Below are positions 1-6,600 of a DNA stretch of 12,868 nt, piece after piece. Origin of the DNA: CAIKMD01 sp035605975 (lineage in GTDB: Bacteria > Pseudomonadota > Alphaproteobacteria > ATCC43930 > CGMCC-115725); contig DATNGG010000096.1 in assembly GCA_035605975.1 (NCBI GenBank), forward strand, positions 1-12,868. Reading direction: 5' to 3'. The translations under genes were made by a program, and so were the position numbers. The notes under the pieces are model-generated. The model had not been told where the DNA came from. It was given only the letters and a program-made list of their open reading frames with translations, and searched no databases. The number at the start of each line of letters is the position of its first letter. Positions within the stretch are counted from its first letter, which is position 1.

Positions 1-783
1 CGCTTTCCCTCGAGCGGCCTTCATTGGCGTCCGGGCCTGATCGTCACCGCGGATGAAGCCTTGGAGCGCGATGAGGACATCGCCGTGCTGCGGCCAGACG
101 GCAAGAGCGCAAGCGCGACCTTGATCGGCCGCGATCCCACCACCGACATCGCGCTGCTGCGTTTCGAGCCCGACGGCTTGCCGATTGTCGAGAGCGGCGA
201 TGCGGCGAGCCTGCGTGCCGGCAATCTCGTCCTCGCGGTCGGGCGCAACGAGACCGGTCCGCTCGCCAGCCTCGGCGTGGCGGCGCTCGCGGGCGGCCAG
301 TGGCACAGCAGGCGCGGCGGCACGATCGACCGGCTCATCCGGCTCGATCTGCGCTTGAGCCCGAGTGCCGAAGGCGGCGCGATGGTCGATGCTGCGGGCA
401 AAGCGCTCGGCATGGCGGTGCGCGGCCCGCGCCGCCTTGTGCTCGGCATTCCCGCTGCGACCATCGATCGCGTGGTCGATCAGTTGCTTGCCAAGGGCCG
501 GATCGCCCGCGGCTATCTCGGCGCGGGCTTGCGGCCGGCGCAGCAAGGCGGCGAGAGCGGCCTTCTCATCCTCGGCATCGATCCCGAGGGACCCGCGGCG
601 AAGGCCGAGCTGATCGTCGGCGATCTCATCACGCGATGGAACGGCAAGCCGGTCGCGCGCATGCGCGAGGCGATGCTGCTGCTCGGGCCCGACAGCGTCG
701 GCAGTTCCGTAACGCTCGCCATCCGCCGCGGCGGCACGCCCCGCGAGGCGAGCGTCACCATCGGCGAGCGGCCGCAGCGCTAA
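1..783 (+). CDS. HtrA/DegP-like (S1C) pseudo-protease with PDZ domain, 5'-truncated
   Basis: The frame is open from base 1, so the start lies outside the window; 260 residues are visible. The first ~140 visible residues match the trypsin fold of S1C proteases, and a PDZ domain follows (about residues 165-250, from RGYLGAG through GDLITRWNGKPV). Only one member of the catalytic triad remains. The His position of the usual VTADHAL-type motif is Glu (VTADEAL, visible residue 19, bases 55-57). The Asp of TTDIALL is kept (residue 49). The GNSGG nucleophile motif reads SAEGG, so Ser is Glu at residue 124 (bases 370-372). From family knowledge this should abolish proteolysis, so I infer a binding, chaperone or sensor role, probably periplasmic. 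The regulator 19 bases downstream is probably in the same operon. The fold assignment is firm; the function is not known. Confidence 0.85.
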   Translation, partial: RFPSSGLHWRPGLIVTADEALERDEDIAVLRPDGKSASATLIGRDPTTDIALLRFEPDGLPIVESGDAASLRAGNLVLAVGRNETGPLASLGVAALAGGQWHSRRGGTIDRLIRLDLRLSPSAEGGAMVDAAGKALGMAVRGPRRLVLGIPAATIDRVVDQLLAKGRIARGYLGAGLRPAQQGGESGLLILGIDPEGPAAKAELIVGDLITRWNGKPVARMREAMLLLGPDSVGSSVTLAIRRGGTPREASVTIGERPQR

Positions 784-802
784 GCGGCTGAGGCGGCAGA
801 GC

Positions 803-1423
803 ATGACGAGGCTCGCGCTCTATGCCGCCGGTGCCGTTGCCATCGAGGGGCTCGCGGCGCTGGCGCGCGATGCCGGCTGCGCGATCGTCGGGGAAGCCCA
901 CACGCCGGTTGCGCTCGCGCGTCTCCTCGACCGGACCCGGGCCGATGCAATCCTTGCCTCGCCCTTGCCCGGCATCGAGCCCGCACTTTGGCTATCCGAG
1001 CGGCGTGCGCCCTTTATCGTCATCGCGGCATCGAGCGACACCGCGGCGATGCGCGCGGCACTGACGGCGGGCGCCGGGGCGCTGCTCCCCTCCGAGGCGA
1101 GCGCCGAGGAGCTGCGCATGGCGCTTGATGCGCTGCAGCGCGGCTTGAGTTTGGTCCCGTCCGGGATTTCCAAGGCGCTCGCGCGCGGCGATCACATTTG
1201 CGCGAGCCCCGAGACAGCGCCCGCCGAGACCCTCACGCCGCGCGAGCTCGAAGTCCTTGCGGCGTTGGCGGACGGCGCGTCGAACAAAGCGATCGCGCGC
1301 CGCCTCGGCATCTCCTTCCACACCGTCAAGTTCCACGTCGCGGCAATTCTCGAGAAGCTCGATGCGGATAGCCGCACCGAAGCCGTCGCCGAGGGCGCGC
1401 GCCGCGGCCTTGTGATGCTCTAG
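803..1423 (+). CDS. NarL/LuxR-family regulator with degenerate receiver domain
   Basis: This 206-residue protein has the two-domain layout of NarL/FixJ response regulators. The C-terminal LuxR-type helix-turn-helix is clear from about residue 143 (LTPRELEVLAALADG, then SFHTVKFHVAAILEKL). The N-terminal domain has receiver-like spacing but lacks the phosphorylation chemistry. The usual Asp pair reads AA (residues 8-9), the phospho-acceptor position in ADAILASPLPG is Ser53, and the conserved Lys of LLKD is replaced in LLPSEAS. Phosphorylation is therefore unlikely; control may be through expression, ligand binding or a partner. The ATG follows the pseudo-protease stop by 19 bases, with a weak purine stretch before it, which suggests co-transcription. 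Only 14 bases separate it from the convergent regulator. No target is identifiable from sequence. Confidence 0.88.
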   Translation: MTRLALYAAGAVAIEGLAALARDAGCAIVGEAHTPVALARLLDRTRADAILASPLPGIEPALWLSERRAPFIVIAASSDTAAMRAALTAGAGALLPSEASAEELRMALDALQRGLSLVPSGISKALARGDHICASPETAPAETLTPRELEVLAALADGASNKAIARRLGISFHTVKFHVAAILEKLDADSRTEAVAEGARRGLVML

Positions 1424-1437
1424 AAGACCAACCCGCT

Positions 1438-2124
1438 TCAGGCCGAGCGTTCGAGCTCGGCCGTCGCGGCAAAGCCGTTCTCGACCGCCCAGATCGCCGC
1501 CTGCGTCCGGTTCGAAGCGTGGGTCTTGCGCAGAATCCGCTTCAAGTGAACCTTCACCGTCGACTCCGCGATGGCGAGATTGGCGGCGATGGTCTTGTTC
1601 GGATAGCCGGTCACGAGGCAGCGCAGAATGTCGATCTCGCGCTCTGACAAATTGCCGGGATGGCGGTTCGGCGAGCTCGCACGACGCTCGCCGAATTTGT
1701 TGACAAGTGCCGCCATTTGCGGCGCGAGGGCCGAGGGGAAGACCTTCTCGCCGGCGGCGACAAGATGCAGCGTCCCTTGCAGCGCGTCGCGCGAGATGTC
1801 CTTGAGCAGGTAGCCGCAGGCACCCGCCGCGAAGCACGCGCCGAGGAGCCCGATATCGAGATCCTGGGCGAGGAAAACCACCTTGCAGCCGGGCGCGCGC
1901 GCGGCGATGTCCTGAACGATCTGGCGAACCTCGTCGGCGCCGAGCGAAAGATCAACGAGCACCACCTCGCCCTCGCCGCTTACCTCGCCATAGGGCAGCT
2001 CGGCGACGCTCGCCGCCTCCCGGACGTCGCCAAACCCCATCGCACGCAACAGGCTCACGAGCCCGGCGCGAGACAGCGTACTTTGATCGATCACGGTCAG
2101 CTTTATCTCTTTCATCCCTGACAT
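1438..2124 (-). CDS. NarL/FixJ-family response regulator
   Basis: The product has 228 residues: a receiver domain followed by a LuxR-type helix-turn-helix. The receiver keeps an acidic residue in VIDQSTLSRAGL (Asp13), the phospho-acceptor Asp58 in VVLVDLSLG, and the Lys of GYLLKD, so phosphorylation is plausible. The DNA-binding domain spans about residues 160-225 (LSEREIDILRCLVTGYPNKT, then STVKVHLKRILRKT). I chose the ATG at 2124 because AGGAG lies 8 bases upstream; the open frame extends further back to 2283, but that part is not receiver-like. No histidine kinase lies beside it. It is divergent from the C39 peptidase operon across about 450 bases, so it may control that operon, but this is inferred from position only. 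The long leader contains two adjacent hairpins. Confidence 0.9.
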   Translation of the reverse strand: MSGMKEIKLTVIDQSTLSRAGLVSLLRAMGFGDVREAASVAELPYGEVSGEGEVVLVDLSLGADEVRQIVQDIAARAPGCKVVFLAQDLDIGLLGACFAAGACGYLLKDISRDALQGTLHLVAAGEKVFPSALAPQMAALVNKFGERRASSPNRHPGNLSEREIDILRCLVTGYPNKTIAANLAIAESTVKVHLKRILRKTHASNRTQAAIWAVENGFAATAELERSA

Positions 2125-2577
2125 TGGCTCTTCTCCTGAAACGCGCATCACGAGGCGACACCGCCGGCAAGGCCGAGCCTTGCCGCCCGTCTCGGCAGCT
2201 CCCAATGCTGAGACGAGCGGCGCGCCCGTTCTGTCGCAATCACCTCCTTCGCCGGCTCGCCTGACGCGGCCTTCGAACAGCATGGCCGCGGCAACAGCGT
2301 CCGGTCCTGTTCGTTAAAATTTACCCGCGGCCGCGATCTTTCGGTATTTCGGAATCTACCTAAGCGCCACACCCACCCGAGCGGGGCCAAGCATCGCTCC
2401 CCGTTTGCGCCCATCCGCCACCCGGTGGGCTTGCCGCGAGCGAAGCGGCTTCACTCGAAAGATCGAAGCCCTCGTCTCAACGGTCACGCGGCTTGGCCGA
2501 ATGCCAGTCGTACAAATGCTTTTGCCCGCGTGGCTTCGCGATGGATCGGGCCGATGATGGCGCCGGGTGATCGATCG
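2125..2577. promoter_or_regulatory. Divergent control region between response regulator and C39/pore operon
   Basis: This 453-base stretch has no convincing gene and separates two divergent transcription units. It contains two strong adjacent hairpins (2165-2185 and 2188-2215) close to the response-regulator start, a CGCGGCCGCG palindrome at 2326-2335, and an AT-richer island at about 2311-2365 that is the best place for promoters. No clean -35/-10 pair can be fixed by eye. Open frames crossing it on either strand look like shadow frames in G+C-rich DNA. Confidence 0.5.
2165..2215. promoter_or_regulatory. Two adjacent hairpins in the response-regulator leader
   Basis: The first hairpin is a perfect 9-bp stem, CGGCAAGGC / GCCTTGCCG, with loop CGA (2165-2185). 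Two bases later comes a 10-bp stem with one G-T wobble, CGTCTCGGCA / TGCTGAGACG, with an 8-base loop (2188-2215). On the minus strand they sit about 40 bases upstream of the regulator start at 2124. There is no T tract, so simple terminators are unlikely. Leader attenuation or protein binding sites fit better. Confidence 0.45.
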
Positions 2578-3135
2578 ATGAAACGCGAAGAGAGCGCGAT
2601 AGAGTCCGTCGGAACGCGTCGCACGCAAGATCGGCCGGTCCAGCCCGGGCGCACCATCAAGCCCGCAGGCGGTGGTTGCATCGCGCTGCATATCCTCGCG
2701 GCCATGCTCGCCGCGAGCACCGCTCATGCGGGTCCGAGGCAAAGCCCCGCACCGATGATTCTCTCCGAATCCGAGATGGATCGCGTGACCGCCGGCGGCC
2801 TCGGGCTGCGCGTCGATCTCGCGAGCGCGGCGCGCGGACCCGCCGCCTTTGCCGCCGTCGCGGGCGAGACCCGCATCGGCCGCGCAACCGTGCTCGACGT
2901 CGTCCTCGATCCAGCGGCACCGCCGGCAGCGCGTGCCCGGCTGACCGGCACGGAGGCGGTCGAGATCGGCCTCGGTTCGGGCCGCGCCTCCGCCGCGGGC
3001 GATGACGCGCATTGCACGGCGAGCATAGCGGCTGTCGGCGACATCGCTTTCCTCCACAGCCTCTCGAGCGCGGCAGCGACGCCGAGCAGCGCCACCTGCC
3101 TCTGCTCGGTCTTCGCCATCGCGCCGATCAAATGA
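2578..3135 (+). CDS. Small Sec-exported protein with VTAGG leader motif; candidate C39 substrate
   Basis: I do not recognise this 185-residue protein from a named family. From the ATG at 2578 it has an unusually long polar N-region, a hydrophobic stretch at about 34-48, and an AHA cleavage site near residue 51. Next comes the motif LSESEMDRVTAGG (residues 62-74), shared with the three small proteins at 6100-7293. It resembles a double-glycine leader, and here the GG is exact. The remainder is Ala/Gly/Ser-rich with three Cys near the C-terminus (146, 174, 176), unlike the other three. Its TGA overlaps the peptidase ATG (ATGA), implying translational coupling. The start is uncertain: there is no strong ribosome binding site, and an ATG pair at 2554 is also possible. 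Inferred role: a substrate of the adjacent peptidase and pore, perhaps a minor or nucleating subunit. Confidence 0.7.
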   Translation: MKREESAIESVGTRRTQDRPVQPGRTIKPAGGGCIALHILAAMLAASTAHAGPRQSPAPMILSESEMDRVTAGGLGLRVDLASAARGPAAFAAVAGETRIGRATVLDVVLDPAAPPAARARLTGTEAVEIGLGSGRASAAGDDAHCTASIAAVGDIAFLHSLSSAAATPSSATCLCSVFAIAPIK

Positions 3136-3800
3136 GAGCCGCGCTCGCCTTGGGACTTTGTGCTCTCCTCGCGCTGTCGAGCGCGACGCCCGATGCGGCT
3201 CGCGCCGGCACCGACCAGCGCCACGGGCCGGTCAAATCGCTACTCGAGATGCGCCATGACGGCGCGGTGGTGCAGCAATGGGATTTGAGCTGCGGCGCCG
3301 CGGCGCTCGCGACTCTGCTCAATTTTCAATATGGCGATCGGGTAACCGAGCGCGAAGTCGCGACGGGCCTCATCCGGCGCAAGGAATATATCGACAATCC
3401 AGATCTCGTCCGCTACCGCCAGGGCTTCTCGCTGCTCGACATGAAGCGCTTCGTCGAGGGGCGCGGCTATGTCGGCGTCGGCTACGGCAAGCTGCGGCTC
3501 GACGAGCTCGCGGCGCTCGCACCGATCATCGTTGCGATCAACCCCATCGGCTACAACCATTTCGTCGTGTTTCGCGGCATTGAGGGCGGCAAGGTCCTGC
3601 TTGCCGATCCCGCTTTCGGCAACCGCACCATGACGCTCGAGAAATTCGCGCGGGTCTGGATCGATTTTCCGGTGTTCGGCCGGGTCGGCTTCATCGTCAC
3701 GCGTGACGGCAAGCCGGCCCCGCCGGGACGCCTCGCGCCGCGCGCCGACCAGTTCGTCGCGCCCTCGGCCGAGGCGCTGCGCCAAGTGCTGCCGTTCTGA
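3132..3800 (+). CDS. Stand-alone periplasmic C39 family cysteine peptidase, FapD-like
   Basis: The product has 222 residues. A signal peptide (hydrophobic about residues 3-17, cleavage near ARA/GT at 25) is followed by one C39 peptidase domain. The catalytic residues are readable: oxyanion Gln48 and nucleophile Cys54 in QQWDLSCGAAALATLL, His123 in GYNHFVVF, and Asp139 in VLLADPAFGNRTM. C39 enzymes of bacteriocin exporters are fused to ABC transporters and cut after double-glycine leaders in the cytoplasm. This one has no ABC or transmembrane domain and should act in the periplasm, as proposed for FapD of the Pseudomonas Fap amyloid system. Its start overlaps the upstream small-protein stop by 4 bases, and the pore gene starts 8 bases downstream. 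Its likely substrates are the four VTAG-motif proteins in this window. The peptidase family is certain; FapD equivalence is inferred from context. Confidence 0.92.
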   Translation: MRAALALGLCALLALSSATPDAARAGTDQRHGPVKSLLEMRHDGAVVQQWDLSCGAAALATLLNFQYGDRVTEREVATGLIRRKEYIDNPDLVRYRQGFSLLDMKRFVEGRGYVGVGYGKLRLDELAALAPIIVAINPIGYNHFVVFRGIEGGKVLLADPAFGNRTMTLEKFARVWIDFPVFGRVGFIVTRDGKPAPPGRLAPRADQFVAPSAEALRQVLPF

Positions 3801-3808
3801 GGGTCAGA

Positions 3809-5050
3809 ATGCTTCCGCGCCTGCCAAGACTATTCCCGCGCCTCGTCCAAGCCCTGACGCCGGGCCAAGTGAAGCTTCTGAAAGCCTTTGCCCCCATGGC
3901 GCTCTTTGCCGGGGCCATCGCCAGCGCGGTCCTGCCGTCGGGCTCGACCGCGCGCGCCGACGATAATCCCGCGCCGAGCACCGAGTGGCTGCAAAAGCGC
4001 ATCGATGAACGCGACGCGGCGATCCGCGATCTCCTCCGCCGCGTCTCGGAGCTCGAAGAGCAAAAGCGCAAGGCGCCGCCGAAGAAAGTCGCAAAAACCG
4101 TGCTGCCGCTGAAGCCGCAGCAAAAGCCGCAACAGCCGAATTCCGATGCGCCGGCGCAGACGGCCGCGCCGGCAAAGCCCGGAAAATTCGATGTCGACGA
4201 GGCGGCCGCCGAGCACGCGCTCGAGCGCGCGCTCATTCAATCGGGCGCGCTGCTCCTGCCCGCCGGCACAATCGAGATCGTGCCGAGCCTTTCCTATGTC
4301 CGGCGTGAAAGCGCGACCCCGGGCCAGCTCGTCTTCACGTCGAATGGCGGCGTCATGGTTGCCGACAATCAGTTCCGGCAGAACCAAATCGAGGCGGCGC
4401 TGATCGCGCGCGCGGGCTTGCCCTGGAACATGCAGGTCGAGATCGGCGTGCCCTACGACTATAAGAGCGTCTCCACCGTCACCAGCGTCGGCGGCTCGAA
4501 TCTCAGCCAGCAATCGACGAGCGGGTTCGGCTTCGGCGATCCCACCATCCTCTTGAGCAAGCAATTCGCGCATGAAGGCGAATGGCTACCGAACCTCATC
4601 GCCAGCCTCGGCTGGGACACGGATTTCGGCCAGACCGTCAAGGGCATCCCGCTCGGCACCGGCTTCAGCGAATTGAAGGCGAGCATCACCGCGAGCAAGC
4701 GCCAGGATCCGCTCGTCTTCACCGCCGGGCTCGGCTACACCACGGCCTTCGAGAAAAACGGCATTCAGCCGGGCGATCAATACACCATCACGGGCGGCGC
4801 GTTCCTCGCCGTCAGCCCCGAAACCTCGCTCCTGTTCTCGCCGATGGTCACCTTCGCTGGCGAGACCACCTTCAACGGCGTTAGCATTCCAGGCTCGGAT
4901 CAAGTCGCCGCCGCGCTCGAATTGGGCCTTGTCACCGTTTTGGCGCCGCGCCTGCTGCTCGATCTGCGTTTCGATATCGGCTTGACGCATGATGCACCGA
5001 AATTCGGCGTCAAGGCGGCTTTCCCGTTCCAATTCGCCCTCGCCAAATGA
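3809..5050 (+). CDS. Outer-membrane beta-barrel with N-terminal coiled coil, FapF-like transporter
   Basis: This is a 413-residue protein. A signal peptide with a long N-region (hydrophobic about 26-41, cleavage near ARA/DD at 50) is followed by a charged coiled-coil stretch (about 57-88, TEWLQKRIDERDAAIRDLLR onward). A Pro/Gln/Lys/Ala-rich linker (about 89-126) leads to a barrel domain from about residue 130 to the end. The barrel begins LERALIQSGALLLPAG and has alternating amphipathic strands and Gly/Ser-rich turns, as in the phenol-degradation MetA-like outer-membrane family to which FapF-type proteins belong. FapF is a secretion pore whose N-terminal coiled coil trimerises and gates the barrel; the domain order here is the same. 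A GAGGG ribosome site overlaps the peptidase stop. I infer export of processed VTAG proteins. A solute channel is the alternative. Confidence 0.85.
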   Translation: MLPRLPRLFPRLVQALTPGQVKLLKAFAPMALFAGAIASAVLPSGSTARADDNPAPSTEWLQKRIDERDAAIRDLLRRVSELEEQKRKAPPKKVAKTVLPLKPQQKPQQPNSDAPAQTAAPAKPGKFDVDEAAAEHALERALIQSGALLLPAGTIEIVPSLSYVRRESATPGQLVFTSNGGVMVADNQFRQNQIEAALIARAGLPWNMQVEIGVPYDYKSVSTVTSVGGSNLSQQSTSGFGFGDPTILLSKQFAHEGEWLPNLIASLGWDTDFGQTVKGIPLGTGFSELKASITASKRQDPLVFTAGLGYTTAFEKNGIQPGDQYTITGGAFLAVSPETSLLFSPMVTFAGETTFNGVSIPGSDQVAAALELGLVTVLAPRLLLDLRFDIGLTHDAPKFGVKAAFPFQFALAK

Positions 5051-5272
5051 GCGCGGCGACCGAACGGGCGCGAATCACCCGGACAGGCGCGGCGCGCGAA
5101 CTCTTCGAGGCATGGGCCCTGCGCGAGCGACGCGCCGCCTCATCCCTTTGCCGGCTTGCATTCGGCGCGCGGCGTCATTGAAACTTTGTCACGACGCGGT
5201 CCGCCGGCGGCCGCCGAGACGCGATGATCGCGCGCGCCAAGCCACCAACGACCAGCCCGGGACGGTGGTTCG
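5051..5272. other. Intergenic region before the pseudo-receiver regulator
   Basis: These 222 bases contain no convincing gene and no terminator with a T tract after the pore gene. TTGAAA at 5178-5183 could be a -35 element, but no matching -10 is visible. A short CCGCCGGCGG palindrome lies at 5201-5210. The regulator could be read through from the pore operon. Confidence 0.3.
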
Positions 5273-5887
5273 ATGTCTGATCCCGCCATGCGCATTCTCC
5301 TGATCTGCGGCGACAGGCGCGTCAGCGACGCGACGAGAGCGGTCTTGGCCGAGACCGGCATCGACGCGCTTGAGGCCGATGACGATGCCGGCTGGAGCGA
5401 CGAACCCGCCGAGGCGCTTGTCATTTGGACGCAAGCCTTGCGGCGCATGACGCGGCGCGAGCCGCAAGCGATCGAGCGGCTGCGGCGGCGCATGCCGCTG
5501 ATCGCCGCCTTGGCGCTCGATGAGACGCGATTGCTCGCCGACACCGCCCATCTCATCAACGGCATCGTCTTTCCCGAAATCAATCTGCGACGCCTCGGCG
5601 CCATCATCGGCGTCGCGCGGGCGGGCTACCTCCTCCTGCCGGCCGAGCTCGATCGCCAGCAGCTCACGCGCTCTACATCGAGCGGCGCATCCGAACGTGC
5701 TTTCACTGCACACGAGAACGAGGTTCTCTCCGCGCTCGCTCATGGCCTGACCAATCGCCAGATCGCGCAGCATCTGGCGATGACCGATTCGGCAGTGAAG
5801 CGTCTCATGCACGAGGCGCTGCGTAAATTGCGCTTCGAGAACCGCACCCAGGCCGCGCTCTATGCGCGCTTCGACCGCGAGCAATAG
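5273..5887 (+). CDS. LuxR-family regulator with dead receiver, CsgD-like in layout
   Basis: This 204-residue protein has a receiver-like N-terminal domain (about 7-120) and a LuxR-type helix-turn-helix (about 143-200: FTAHENEVLSALAHGLTNRQ, then SAVKRLMHEALRKL). The receiver has no phospho-acceptor: the beta-3 segment reads EALVIWTQALRRM, with no Asp. Known regulators of amyloid and matrix genes such as CsgD and VpsT also have atypical receivers, but the VpsT c-di-GMP motif W[FLM][TS]R is absent here. It sits between the C39/pore operon and the three small VTAG genes, so I infer that it controls one or both. The ATG at 5273 follows GGGACGG; Met6 at 5288 is an alternative start. Confidence 0.85.
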   Translation: MSDPAMRILLICGDRRVSDATRAVLAETGIDALEADDDAGWSDEPAEALVIWTQALRRMTRREPQAIERLRRRMPLIAALALDETRLLADTAHLINGIVFPEINLRRLGAIIGVARAGYLLLPAELDRQQLTRSTSSGASERAFTAHENEVLSALAHGLTNRQIAQHLAMTDSAVKRLMHEALRKLRFENRTQAALYARFDREQ

Positions 5888-6099
5888 AGCGCTCGCGCGC
5901 GATCATTGGGAGTAAGCCTCGCCCGCACGATGCGCGCGCTTACTGCTCTCGGCCCGCGCGCTTTACGGAAAGAGCGCACGCTTACCTCCCCTGCCCCGTT
6001 GCCCGCAAGCCTCGCGCCGCGCGAGGCTTGCCGTGTCGATGCAAGCACGGTGAAGCGCCGCAATGCACGACGGAATATTTCGAAGAAGGAGCCACGACG
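5888..6099. promoter_or_regulatory. Control region upstream of the three small VTAG genes
   Basis: This 212-base region has unusual symmetry. It contains AGTAAGC at 5911-5917 facing GCTTACT at 5938-5944, then GCTTTAC at 5960-5966 and GCTTAC at 5980-5985. The direct copies lie about 20-22 bases apart, roughly two helical turns. A perfect 12-bp-stem palindrome follows at 6005-6031. It is the natural site for the promoter of the downstream operon, but no standard -35/-10 pair is clear. Confidence 0.45.
6005..6031. promoter_or_regulatory. Perfect 12-bp inverted repeat with 3-base loop
   Basis: The arms are GCAAGCCTCGCG (6005-6016) and its exact complement CGCGAGGCTTGC (6020-6031), with loop CCG between them. 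No T tract follows, so a simple intrinsic terminator for the upstream regulator is unlikely. It lies 68 bases before the start at 6100, consistent with an operator or an RNA leader hairpin. Confidence 0.5.
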
Positions 6100-6519
6100 A
6101 TGCGCCGCTCGCTCTGCCTCGCCGTCCTCGGTCTTGCGGTCGCGGGTATGCCGGCGGCCCAGGCGGGCCCCCACATGCTGACCGCGGCGGAGATGGATCG
6201 CGTCACCGCCGGGCTCGAGCTCGGCCTTGCGAGCGGCGCGCTCGCCGGCGGCGGCAGCGTCGCCGTGGCGGAGGTCAATGGCGGCGGCGGCGGCTCGCAG
6301 ATCGCTCTGCCCGGCGGCGGCACCGCTGAGAGCGGCGCGATCGGTGGAACGGCTTCGGCCGTCGGCTCCGGCATCAACAACACCGGCGTCGCGACGGCGG
6401 GTACGGTCAATGGCGCTACGCTCGTCAATCGCACCTTCGCCGGCACGATTGGCGCGCCGGGCGGCCAGGCGAGCCTCGGCTTCACTTACGTTTCCGGCGG
6501 TACGTTTTTTCTGCCCTAG
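6100..6519 (+). CDS. Glycine-rich Sec-exported protein with VTAG leader motif; candidate exported subunit
   Basis: This is a 139-residue protein of no family I recognise. It has a clean signal peptide (MRRSLCLAVLGLAVAG, cleavage AQA/GP at 22), then LTAAEMDRVTAG (residues 27-38). About 100 residues follow that are rich in Gly, Ala, Ser, Thr and Val, with very few charges, a Gly run (NGGGGG) and many TV/GG turns. Such low-charge, beta-prone sequence suits a fibre or matrix subunit. AAGGAG lies 8 bases before the ATG, one of the strongest ribosome sites in the window, which suggests high expression. It is the first of three such genes. Inferred fate: Sec export, cleavage after VTAG by the C39 peptidase, release through the pore. 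An antimicrobial or signalling peptide is less likely at this size. Confidence 0.78.
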   Translation: MRRSLCLAVLGLAVAGMPAAQAGPHMLTAAEMDRVTAGLELGLASGALAGGGSVAVAEVNGGGGGSQIALPGGGTAESGAIGGTASAVGSGINNTGVATAGTVNGATLVNRTFAGTIGAPGGQASLGFTYVSGGTFFLP

Positions 6520-6600
6520 CGCGCCGATGCTGCGAGCCGCCGGCGATCGACGAGGCCCGCCAGGACAGATCGACAACCACACTTTGGGAAGGAGAGACAG

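Noticed and set aside
2425..2577. N-terminal extension of the VTAGG protein back to an ATG at 2425.
   Set aside because: The extension is Arg/Ser/Ala-rich, has no ribosome site and would bury the signal peptide about 85 residues in. A later start is more plausible, though the exact one is unsure.
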